A stretch of 16,496 nt of DNA. It comes from Peptostreptococcaceae bacterium (GTDB lineage Bacteria; Bacillota; Clostridia; Peptostreptococcales; Peptostreptococcaceae). A program made the position numbers and the translations under genes. Positions 7,189 through 14,127 of the stretch are shown piece by piece; position 1 is the first letter of the stretch, and the number at the start of each line of letters is the position of its first letter. The notes below the pieces were generated by a model that did not search any database, was not told where the DNA came from, and saw nothing but the letters and a program-made list of their open reading frames with translations. The stretch spans positions 1-16,496 of the forward strand of contig JASBZE010000034.1 of NCBI GenBank assembly GCA_029983575.1, read 5' to 3'.

Positions 7189-7695
7189 ATGGATACGAAT
7201 ATTTTTATTGGATTGGCAATTATTATATCGGCTTTGGTTCTCTCATATACCGTTAAGAGAAGCGGTGGTTCGAGGGTTCAAAAGCTTAGAAATATTTTAG
7301 AAGAATATACTAAGGTTTTAAATGACACGATGGAAAAGTACAAGGAGTTTTTAAAGATGCTTTCATCTATCGACTATGCAAATGAAGACAGCACTGATAT
7401 AGTTGAGTCGTTGCTGGAGGTAAAGACGGGTGCCCTACTCAGTGGTATAGCTATGACAGAGATTGGGATTATGTTTATTGTTGGAGGTCCACAGTTAGAT
7501 ATAGCTACACAGATGGCGGATGTTTTTGCAGAGGTTGAAGATACTGCTGACTACAGTCTTAAGTTTATGGTGTCAAAGGATGATTTTTATTTTACTAAGG
7601 CTATGGAGCATTTGGACACGTCAGCTAAGAAGTTTAGAGATGTGTCTAAGTTGATAGATAGCAATACTATGATTCAAGGTTTTATGAGACTTTAG
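7189..7695 (+). CDS. Membrane-anchored protein of unknown function
   Basis: A 168-residue protein starting at ATG 7189 with GGAGG six bases upstream. One N-terminal hydrophobic segment (about residues 5-20) is followed by Lys/Arg (TVKRSGGSR), which predicts an N-out, C-in anchor with a cytosolic body. The rest is largely helical and charged, with a central hydrophobic patch (ALLSGIAMTEIGIMFIVGG, about 82-100) that may be a second membrane segment or a buried helix. I recognise no family. It lies 52 bases upstream of the ABC exporter genes on the same strand, with no evident terminator between them, so it may be co-transcribed and could be an accessory of that exporter; this is inference from position only. 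Confidence 0.7.
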   Translation: MDTNIFIGLAIIISALVLSYTVKRSGGSRVQKLRNILEEYTKVLNDTMEKYKEFLKMLSSIDYANEDSTDIVESLLEVKTGALLSGIAMTEIGIMFIVGGPQLDIATQMADVFAEVEDTADYSLKFMVSKDDFYFTKAMEHLDTSAKKFRDVSKLIDSNTMIQGFMRL

Positions 7696-7747
7696 TATTT
7701 ATTAATCGAGTTGAGAAATTATAATTATATATAACAAGGGGGTAATT

Positions 7748-8932
7748 ATGAAGGAAGATAATAGAAATCATATCCCTTCAGAAAGTGACTTTATCAAGAC
7801 TAAGGAGGATGTTTTGGCTGAGCAGGGACTTTTATACGAAGATGAAAAGTCTAAAGTGACAACTGAAAATTCTCAAAGTCTAGTTAATGATAACACAGAT
7901 ATGACTATAAAAGAGGGAGAGTTTAAAACGGAGGAGTTCAGAGTAGCTAAGGGCGATTTTTCTGGTGACGAAGGAATTATGGATGAGGAAGAAATAGCGG
8001 ATCTGTACAGAAATAAAAGAAAGTATGAATCTAATTTTAAATCTGACAGGATTATTGAGATTAAAGGCGCTACTAAGAATTACGGCAAGGGAAGAGGAAT
8101 TTTTGATATAAATATGACCATAAAAAAAGGTGAGGTAGTAGGTTTTTTAGGTCCAAATGGAGCTGGTAAGACAACTACAATCAGGGCGATCACTGCTTTT
8201 ATTAAATTGGATAAGGGTCATATTACAGTTGAGGGAATGCACGCATTCAATAATAGGCATAGAATAAATGACTTCTTGGGTTATGTACCTAGTGATGTAG
8301 CATTTTTTGAAGAGATGAACGGCGATAAGTTTTTAAATTATATTGCTGATATCAGGGATTTAGAGAGTATGCAGACTGCAAATGAGCTTATCGAAGAGTT
8401 TGAGTTAGATACTTCTCTAAAGATTAAAAAGATGTCTAAGGGGAATAAGCAGAAATTGGCTATTGTAAATGCTATGCTTCACGATCCAGATGTAATTGTC
8501 TTTGATGAGCCTACTACTGGTCTAGACCCTATTATGCAAAAGAAATTTGTCGATTTAATAGCTAGGTTAAAGCAGGAGGGAAAGACGATTTTCATTTCTT
8601 CTCATATTTTTGACGAGGTAGCTAAGACTTGTGACAAAGTTGCTATTATCAAAGAAGGGCGTCTTGTTGCTTTTGAGGATATTTCTGAGATTAGAAAAAA
8701 TAAGGTCAAGGTGTTTGACATTCAGTTTAAGTATGAGAAAGATGCTATTGATTTTGAAAGTAGCGTAGAAGGTGCCATTCGTCAAGGTGCCAATATAGAG
8801 TATAGGATGCAGGGTGAGGTAACACGCCTTCTCAGCAAGTTGTCAAATTACTCAATAATTGACATTGACGTTCATAAAATAAATCTAGAGGAATTATTCC
8901 TTCAGTATTTCGGAGGTGAGGCAGATGAATAG
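7748..8932 (+). CDS. ABC transporter ATP-binding protein with acidic N-terminal extension
   Basis: A 394-residue protein starting at ATG 7748 behind AAGGGGG. Residues 101-395 are a complete ABC ATPase of the ABC-2 exporter class: Walker A GPNGAGKT (135-142), signature MSKGNKQKL (229-237, in place of LSGGQ; variants of this kind are frequent in this subfamily), Walker B VIVFDEPTTGLDP (249-261) and switch His286 (ISSH). The C-terminal about 75 residues form the extra domain typical of the class. Residues 1-100 are an unusual hydrophilic, Asp/Glu/Lys-rich extension absent from most relatives, ending in a basic stretch (YRNKRKYESNFK). The stop overlaps the start of the permease gene by eight bases, so the two are translationally coupled and form one transporter. 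The substrate is unknown. Confidence 0.9.
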   Translation: MKEDNRNHIPSESDFIKTKEDVLAEQGLLYEDEKSKVTTENSQSLVNDNTDMTIKEGEFKTEEFRVAKGDFSGDEGIMDEEEIADLYRNKRKYESNFKSDRIIEIKGATKNYGKGRGIFDINMTIKKGEVVGFLGPNGAGKTTTIRAITAFIKLDKGHITVEGMHAFNNRHRINDFLGYVPSDVAFFEEMNGDKFLNYIADIRDLESMQTANELIEEFELDTSLKIKKMSKGNKQKLAIVNAMLHDPDVIVFDEPTTGLDPIMQKKFVDLIARLKQEGKTIFISSHIFDEVAKTCDKVAIIKEGRLVAFEDISEIRKNKVKVFDIQFKYEKDAIDFESSVEGAIRQGANIEYRMQGEVTRLLSKLSNYSIIDIDVHKINLEELFLQYFGGEADE

Positions 8933-9722
8933 AGCATTGTATAATAGGAATGTCAAAAGCAATGCGGGGTTATTTTTAATAATAGCGTTGATTATGACCT
9001 TGTATACTTTTATGACAAATTATATGTATGAGCCAGCACTAGCTAAGATACTCACCGACTATCAAAAGACTATGCCAGGTGTTATGGGGGCATTTTCTAT
9101 GAATAAACCTCCTACTAATTTGGCGGAGTTTTTGGGAACATACCTCTATGGATTTATATTGATCATACTACCTCTTATTTTCAGTATGATCGTTGCCAAC
9201 AGGCTAGTCGTAAAATATATAGATGATGGTTCGATGGATTTTCTAATATCTACTGATATGAGTAGATTTAAGATAGTGTTTACTCAAGCTATTTATATGA
9301 TAGTTTGTCTGATAATCTTGGTTGTTTATATAGCATTAGTTCAAATAATTACAAGTGCTGTATTTTTCCCTGGAGATTTAGATATTTTGAGATTTTTAAC
9401 ATTAAACCTTGGGCTATTGTGTGTACAGATATTTTTTGGAGGAATTTGCTTTTTTGCTTCATGTATTTTCAGCGAGGTAAAACATGCTATGATACTTGGA
9501 ACAGGTCTTCCTCTATTATTTGTCATCATTCACATGATGGCGGGATCAAATAAAAATTTAGAGTCAGTAGATAAGTTCACTCCTCTTGGATTATTTAAGA
9601 TAAATGAACTTATAGCTATGAATCAAGACGCTTTAATATCTATAGCGATACTTGCAGGAGTTGGTATTTTGCTATACATCCTTGCTATGATAGTCTTCTG
9701 TAGAAGAGATATAAACGTCTAG
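8925..9722 (+). CDS. ABC-2 type transporter permease
   Basis: A 265-residue membrane protein. I choose ATG 8925, preceded by GGAGGTGA at 8912-8919, over an in-frame GTG at 8916 that lies inside that site; the ATG overlaps the ATPase stop codon region by eight bases. Six hydrophobic segments are visible (about 14-34, 72-94, 118-145, 153-178, 181-203, 236-258), with a large loop after the first, as in ABC-2 export permeases such as those for bacteriocins, antibiotics or lipids. The SMDFLISTDMSRFKI segment after the second helix resembles the coupling region that contacts the ATPase in this family. It ends CRRDINV, the usual ending (F..RDI.V) for this group. A terminator follows about 80 bases later. 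Confidence 0.88.
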   Translation: MNRALYNRNVKSNAGLFLIIALIMTLYTFMTNYMYEPALAKILTDYQKTMPGVMGAFSMNKPPTNLAEFLGTYLYGFILIILPLIFSMIVANRLVVKYIDDGSMDFLISTDMSRFKIVFTQAIYMIVCLIILVVYIALVQIITSAVFFPGDLDILRFLTLNLGLLCVQIFFGGICFFASCIFSEVKHAMILGTGLPLLFVIIHMMAGSNKNLESVDKFTPLGLFKINELIAMNQDALISIAILAGVGILLYILAMIVFCRRDINV

Positions 9723-9800
9723 GTTTTAATAAATTTGAAGCGATTCTTCATACGATGATATATTTAAAAAAACTATAATAAAAAAGATAATATAAAAAAT

Positions 9801-9836
9801 AACTATAGTTGGATTTTTTCTAACTATAGTTTTTTT
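9801..9836 (+). terminator. Intrinsic terminator after the ABC exporter genes
   Basis: AACTATAGTTGGA (9801-9813) pairs with TCTAACTATAGTT (9819-9831) with one G-U wobble and a five-T loop, followed by a run of seven T. On the minus strand the same hairpin is also followed by T-rich sequence, but no minus-strand gene ends here. Its 3' arm and T run can alternatively pair with 9765-9777. Confidence 0.88.
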
Positions 9837-9881
9837 ATGTATGATATACTTAAGGTAACGTTTAATAAATTGGAGGATATT

Positions 9882-10652
9882 ATGAAACTAGCAAAATCAA
9901 AAGCACTAACTCTAAGCGCTGTTCTTTGCGCATCACTTTTCATGGGAGCTTGTTCTCAAAAACAAGAACAACCTAAGGAAGAACAAAAACAAGAACAAAA
10001 GCAAGATCAAAGCAAGGAAGAAACTAAGGCAGCAGAAGTTAAACAGATGAAAGGAGCTGACCTTGAGGCTCTTCAAAACGACAAAGAGAAAAAAGACAAG
10101 GTATTGGTTGTTGACGTTAGAGATGCAGAAGAGTATAAGGCAGGACACGTAATTCACGCAATTAACGTACCTTTGGCAAAGATCAAAGAAGATGCTTCTG
10201 TACTAGACGCTTACAAACAAAAACCTATAATTCTTTACTGTAATTCAGGTAAGAAGAGTGGGGAAGCTGCAGACATTCTAGTTAAGGCTGGATATCCAGA
10301 TGTAACTAATGCAGAAGGCGTTAAGACTTATAAGTACTCTAATCTAGTAACTTATACTGATATAACTGGTAAAGAGCTTGAAGAAAGAGCTAATGACGGA
10401 AAAACTTTGATAGTTGACGTTAGACCTGAGGCAGATTACAAGGAAGGTCATGTTAAAGGCGCTATAAATATTCCTTTTGATAAGGTTGAAGAAAACCTTG
10501 ATAAATTGCCAAAAGATAAAGATATAGCACTTTACTGCTTTACAGGAAACAAGTCTTCAGCTGTTGCTAAAGAACTTACAGATAAAGGGTATGAGCAAAT
10601 ATTTAATTCTATCGAAGGAACTAAAGAATATAATTACGCTCTAGAAAAATAA
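9882..10652 (+). CDS. Lipoprotein with two rhodanese-like domains
   Basis: A 256-residue exported lipoprotein. Start ATG 9882 is chosen because GGAGG stands five bases upstream and the product then begins with a lipoprotein signal peptide ending in the lipobox MGAC (lipid-modified Cys24); an upstream in-frame ATG at 9837 has neither. A Gln/Glu/Lys-rich tether (25-52) is followed by two rhodanese domains. Domain one (about 58-153) has VVDVRDAEEYKAGHV and active-site loop CNSGKKS (Cys120). Domain two (about 160-254) has IVDVRPEADYKEGHV and CFTGNKS (Cys219). Both keep the catalytic Cys and the basic loop, so both could form a persulfide, outside the cytoplasmic membrane. Rhodaneses transfer sulfane sulfur; the partner is unknown. 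It is monocistronic between two terminators. TATACT at 9845-9850 is a possible -10 box. Confidence 0.92.
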   Translation: MKLAKSKALTLSAVLCASLFMGACSQKQEQPKEEQKQEQKQDQSKEETKAAEVKQMKGADLEALQNDKEKKDKVLVVDVRDAEEYKAGHVIHAINVPLAKIKEDASVLDAYKQKPIILYCNSGKKSGEAADILVKAGYPDVTNAEGVKTYKYSNLVTYTDITGKELEERANDGKTLIVDVRPEADYKEGHVKGAINIPFDKVEENLDKLPKDKDIALYCFTGNKSSAVAKELTDKGYEQIFNSIEGTKEYNYALEK

Positions 10653-10687
10653 TTGCTGTAATTTTTCAGTGATGATTACAGCGTAGT

Positions 10688-10731
10688 AAAAGGACGCAAA
10701 TACCTATTTAAACATGGTTTTGTGTCCTTTT
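10688..10731 (+). terminator. Intrinsic terminator after the rhodanese lipoprotein
   Basis: AAAAGGACGCAAA (10688-10700) pairs with TTTGTGTCCTTTT (10719-10731), 13 base pairs with one G-U wobble. Just upstream a second hairpin, GCTGTAAT (10654-10661) with ATTACAGC (10675-10682), follows the stop codon directly and lacks a T run. Confidence 0.75.
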
Positions 10732-10800
10732 AATTTATGGATATAGTCTTAAATTTATTAAAAAATGTATAAGCTGTCATAGCGATTTGTGAGAAAAAAG

Positions 10801-10829
10801 TTTTATTATTTATTAGATTATCATATAAT
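10801..10829 (+). promoter_or_regulatory. Candidate promoter of the transferase cluster
   Basis: A perfect TATAAT lies at 10824-10829 with a poor -35 (TTTTAT) 17 bases upstream. An alternative is TTGTGA (10787-10792) with TATTAG 18 bases downstream. Either would place the start a short way before the AGGAGGTGA site of the first gene of the cluster. Confidence 0.35.
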
Positions 10830-10848
10830 TAAACTAGGAGGTGAGTCG

Positions 10849-12516
10849 ATGGAAGCAGTCATATTATTTACTAGATATCCTGAACCTGGGAAGACTAAGA
10901 CTAGGCTGATGGATTTTTTGACAAAACAAGAATGTGCTATTTTTTCTGAGAAGATGCTAAAAAAATTAATATTTGAATCAATAAACACCGATATTGACGT
11001 GATAGTTTCATATACGCCCGGAGATAAGAAAAAAGAAATTGAAGAGCTTATTTTTGAGAGTATTGCAGATATCGACACTTATGATAATTTCGATGAATCT
11101 TTTGTCACAGAAGATAAAATCCCTATGACTTGTGCGATTGACGAGGAAGGGAAGGTTCTAAACAACCTAAGAAATAGGCTGACATTAGTTTCCCAAGATG
11201 AGTTTATTAAAGAAGAGGACCTAGGAGTCAGGATGAGGGACTCGATTATTCACGCCTATAGGAATGGATATGAGAGGGTTGTACTTTTTGGTAGTGACAT
11301 ACCTGACATAAGTTCAAAATATATTACGAGGGCCCTTGATGAGTTGGAGTTTTTATCAGATACCAATAGCGATACACAGGTTGTCATCTCTCCTACCTAT
11401 GATGGGGGATATTGTTTGATAGGTTTTAATATTGGTAGTGAAAGTGATATTATCTCGGCTTTTGAAAGCATGGATTACGGTCATTCAAGCGTATTTCACA
11501 ATACTGTAGCAAGATTTGAAGATTTGGGATTTAGATACAGGGTGTTGAATTCACTTAGAGATATTGACACTAAGGAGGATCTTTTTTCTAGTTACCTGGG
11601 AGTTGATGAGGTGAGTGAGCTAGGAAGTGGGGAGTACAATTTGAACTATACCTACAGAGACCCGCTTTCAGGAAAGAAGAAGGTTTTTCGTATCAATATG
11701 GGAAGCCAGATGAATTTAGAAAATCAAATCGAATATGAGTTTAGAGCATTGAAGGAGTTGGAAGATACGGGAGTTACACCGAGGGTTTACTGGTACGACG
11801 ACTCTAGAGAGTTTATTCCTTACGGTGTGATGTCAATGGAGTTTTTAAAGGGAAGACCTCTTGATTATGACAAAGATATGGAAATAGGAGCTTATTTATT
11901 GGCTAAGATTCACAATAAAGAGCCAAACGACAACATCGGCTTGGTAAGGGCAGATAAGCCTTTTAGAGCTATGTATGAGGAGTTTGAATCTATGTTTTCT
12001 CATTATGAAGGATATGAGCGAAAAAATATAGAGGTTGAGAAAAAAATAAGGAGTTTGCTCGATAGGATATTAAATCTTGGGATTGATGATGATATTTTAA
12101 ATCCTAGGATTATAAACACCGAATTAAATAACAGGAATTTTATAATCGGCGATGGTAAAGAGGATAGTTTCGTCATTGATTGGGAAAAACCTATAATTTC
12201 TGATCCTGAGCAGGATATTGCTCATTTTATAGCACCTACGACAACCTTTTGGAAGACGGATAAGATATTTGACAGGGCCGGAATAGAAAAATTCCTAGAT
12301 GTTTATGAAAGATTTGCCCCACTTGATAGAAGTAGGTTCTATAAGTACTTGGTTTTTACTTGTCTTAGAGGGATTACGTGGTGCTCTATGGCTTTTGTAG
12401 AATATAACAGCGTCGATAGAGTATTAAAAGACGATTACACATACAATAAGATTTGTGCATATTTGGAGATTGATTTTCTTGATATGATAGATGAATTTAT
12501 TGATGGCATGGTGTAG
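10849..12516 (+). CDS. Fusion of TIGR04282-type transferase and APH-like kinase domain
   Basis: A 555-residue cytosolic protein. ATG 10849 is chosen because AGGAGGTGA precedes it and the product then starts at the usual first residues of the family. Residues 1-255 are a GT-A-fold transferase of the DUF2064/TIGR04282 family (rSAM/selenodomain-associated transferase 1): RYPEPGKTKTRL (9-20), the nucleotide-binding start, LFGSDIPDIS (146-155) with the metal-binding Asp, YDGGYCLIG (184-192) and LRDIDT (236-241). About 30 residues (76-115) appear inserted relative to the compact family. Residues 265-540 resemble the aminoglycoside/choline phosphotransferase (APH) fold, but the catalytic loop reads NTELNNRN (423-430) where HxDxxxxN is usual; the metal-binding Asp is kept in VIDWEKP (442-448). 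A two-step sugar- or alcohol-modifying role is plausible; the substrate is unknown. It is the first gene of a five-gene cluster. Confidence 0.82.
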   Translation: MEAVILFTRYPEPGKTKTRLMDFLTKQECAIFSEKMLKKLIFESINTDIDVIVSYTPGDKKKEIEELIFESIADIDTYDNFDESFVTEDKIPMTCAIDEEGKVLNNLRNRLTLVSQDEFIKEEDLGVRMRDSIIHAYRNGYERVVLFGSDIPDISSKYITRALDELEFLSDTNSDTQVVISPTYDGGYCLIGFNIGSESDIISAFESMDYGHSSVFHNTVARFEDLGFRYRVLNSLRDIDTKEDLFSSYLGVDEVSELGSGEYNLNYTYRDPLSGKKKVFRINMGSQMNLENQIEYEFRALKELEDTGVTPRVYWYDDSREFIPYGVMSMEFLKGRPLDYDKDMEIGAYLLAKIHNKEPNDNIGLVRADKPFRAMYEEFESMFSHYEGYERKNIEVEKKIRSLLDRILNLGIDDDILNPRIINTELNNRNFIIGDGKEDSFVIDWEKPIISDPEQDIAHFIAPTTTFWKTDKIFDRAGIEKFLDVYERFAPLDRSRFYKYLVFTCLRGITWCSMAFVEYNSVDRVLKDDYTYNKICAYLEIDFLDMIDEFIDGMV

Positions 12517-12582
12517 GAAAAAGGGTTGAATTTACAAATTGAATTTAAATATTTTTAAAATCCAAGAAGGAGAGGTGAGACT

Positions 12583-13410
12583 TTGGATAGAGAGAACTTC
12601 AGAGGAAATGTAAAAAAAGATGAGAAAAAATTACTTGATAATTATAGACAAAATAATTTGGATGATGAGGAAAAAACTGCCAATAAACCTCAGAAAGACA
12701 AAAAAGAAGAAGAGGAAGAAAATAAAGAAATTGCTGATGTGAAGGTAATTGAACATAAAAAGGATTCAAAAGAGAGCGGACCGCCAAAAATTGTAAAGCT
12801 TGGAATTATAGCTCTGATAATTCTAGCTACGATTGCGGTATTTAAGCTCTTGCCTCAAAGCGAGATAAAGAGAATAGTTCTAGAGTCTGGGAAGTTTGCC
12901 CCTCTGGTTTATATTTTGATGTTTACAGTACTTCCTATATTTTTCTTTCCGGTTCCAGTTTTAGCGCTCGCCGGTGGTATAGCTTTTGGACTCATAGACG
13001 GCACAATATACACTTTGATTGGAGCAGGAATGAATTGTATGATCATGTTTTTGTTGGCGAGGTATACAGCTAGGGATTACATCAAAAACTTGGTTGAAAG
13101 AAATCTCGGAGAAACCGGCAAAAATATCCTAAATAGCAGTGAGAGAAGGGGTTTTTTCTATATATTTTTACTGAGGCTAATTCCGCTGGTTCCATATAAT
13201 ATAATAAATTACGGAGCCGGTCTTACCAATATGAAGTTTAGAGATTACATGTTGGCTTCTGTTTTGGGGATTATTCCAGGAACGGTCGTTTTCTTAAATC
13301 TCGGGGATAAGTCTGACAATATATATTCAAAAGATTTCTTTATAGCTTGTGTATTTATGGTACTTTTAATAGTCCTTTCGACTTGGGGTGCTAAAAAATG
13401 GAAAAAATAA
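12583..13410 (+). CDS. TVP38/TMEM64-family (VTT domain) membrane protein
   Basis: A 275-residue protein starting at TTG 12583 behind AAGGAGAGGTGA. Residues 1-68 are a strongly charged, Lys/Glu-rich tail. A first membrane segment (70-90) is followed by a VTT/SNARE-associated domain (about 105-245): FFPVPVLALAGGIAFG (121-136), the conserved RLIPLVPYNIINYGAGLT (198-215) with its Arg and Pro residues, and GIIPGTVVFLNLGD (229-242). A last helix (252-269) ends in KKWKK. DedA/TVP38 proteins are linked to lipid scrambling or transport across membranes, such as undecaprenyl phosphate or phospholipids. Between two transferase genes it could flip a lipid-linked intermediate, which is inference. Its last 13 bases overlap the start of the next gene, indicating translational coupling. 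Confidence 0.87.
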   Translation: MDRENFRGNVKKDEKKLLDNYRQNNLDDEEKTANKPQKDKKEEEEENKEIADVKVIEHKKDSKESGPPKIVKLGIIALIILATIAVFKLLPQSEIKRIVLESGKFAPLVYILMFTVLPIFFFPVPVLALAGGIAFGLIDGTIYTLIGAGMNCMIMFLLARYTARDYIKNLVERNLGETGKNILNSSERRGFFYIFLLRLIPLVPYNIINYGAGLTNMKFRDYMLASVLGIIPGTVVFLNLGDKSDNIYSKDFFIACVFMVLLIVLSTWGAKKWKK

Positions 13411-14108
13411 AGGTAAGTATAGTTATACCAGTCTACAATGAAGAAAAGCGAATAGATGGATTGCTTGAGTGTTTGGTTAAGCTAAAGGGCGAGCATGAGG
13501 TAATATTTGTAGACGGAAATAGTCAGGATAACACTGTTAGAAAAATCGATGAAATTATTAAAAATGACGATAAATTTTCTTTAATCGTGTCAGAAAAAGG
13601 AAGATCCAATCAGATGAATGCCGGGGCTAAAGTATCTAGGGGAGAGATTTTATTCTTTCTACACGCGGATTCTTACATTGGTCCAGACACGATAATCAAC
13701 ATAGAAAACAGTGCTAGAGAAAATGCCATTGGATGTCTTAAGATAAGGTTCGATTCGAAAAAGTTAATAATGAAAATTTGTTCATATATGTCTAGTTTTC
13801 GTGTAAGGAAGAGAAAAATAGCCTTTGGAGATCAGGGTATGTTTATTTTTAAATCAACTTTTGAAAGGCTTGGTGGATTTTCAAATATTCCTATTATGGA
13901 AGATTATGATTTGTCGATTAGAGCTAAGGACATTGGGATGGATGTTTTTATGATCGACTCTGAGATTATTACTGATGATATTAGGTATAGGAGGTCTGGC
14001 TATCTAAAAACTATGTGGAAAATGCAAAAATATCAACAGAAGTTTAGGCTTTCCGATGATAAGAAAAAAGCAGCACAAGAGATTGCGTCCTTGTATAGAA
14101 AACTTTAG
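13398..14108 (+). CDS. TIGR04283-type family 2 glycosyltransferase
   Basis: A 236-residue cytosolic GT-A glycosyltransferase (transferase 2, rSAM/selenodomain-associated, in the TIGR04283 sense). ATG 13398 lies inside the end of the TVP38 gene, with GGGGTG as ribosome site. Motifs: SIVIPVYNEE (7-16) at the nucleotide-sugar-binding start, FVDGNSQDNT (37-46), GRSNQMNAGA (68-77), metal-binding HADS (89-92), and the family-typical GDQGMF (144-149) with LGGFSNIPIMEDYDLS (158-173). No membrane helix is evident. It normally accompanies the TIGR04282 transferase, here the first gene of the same cluster, so both probably act on the same product. Donor and acceptor are unknown; arsenosugar-type synthesis is proposed for the family, but none of its signature enzymes lies in this window. 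Confidence 0.85.
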   Translation: MEKIKVSIVIPVYNEEKRIDGLLECLVKLKGEHEVIFVDGNSQDNTVRKIDEIIKNDDKFSLIVSEKGRSNQMNAGAKVSRGEILFFLHADSYIGPDTIINIENSARENAIGCLKIRFDSKKLIMKICSYMSSFRVRKRKIAFGDQGMFIFKSTFERLGGFSNIPIMEDYDLSIRAKDIGMDVFMIDSEIITDDIRYRRSGYLKTMWKMQKYQQKFRLSDDKKKAAQEIASLYRKL

Positions 14109-14127
14109 TTCATTTGGAGGTGAGGTA

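Noticed and set aside
10849..12516. Antibiotic-resistance aminoglycoside phosphotransferase
   Set aside because: The APH-like domain is fused to a transferase, has a noncanonical catalytic loop and sits in a biosynthetic cluster; nothing supports a resistance role.
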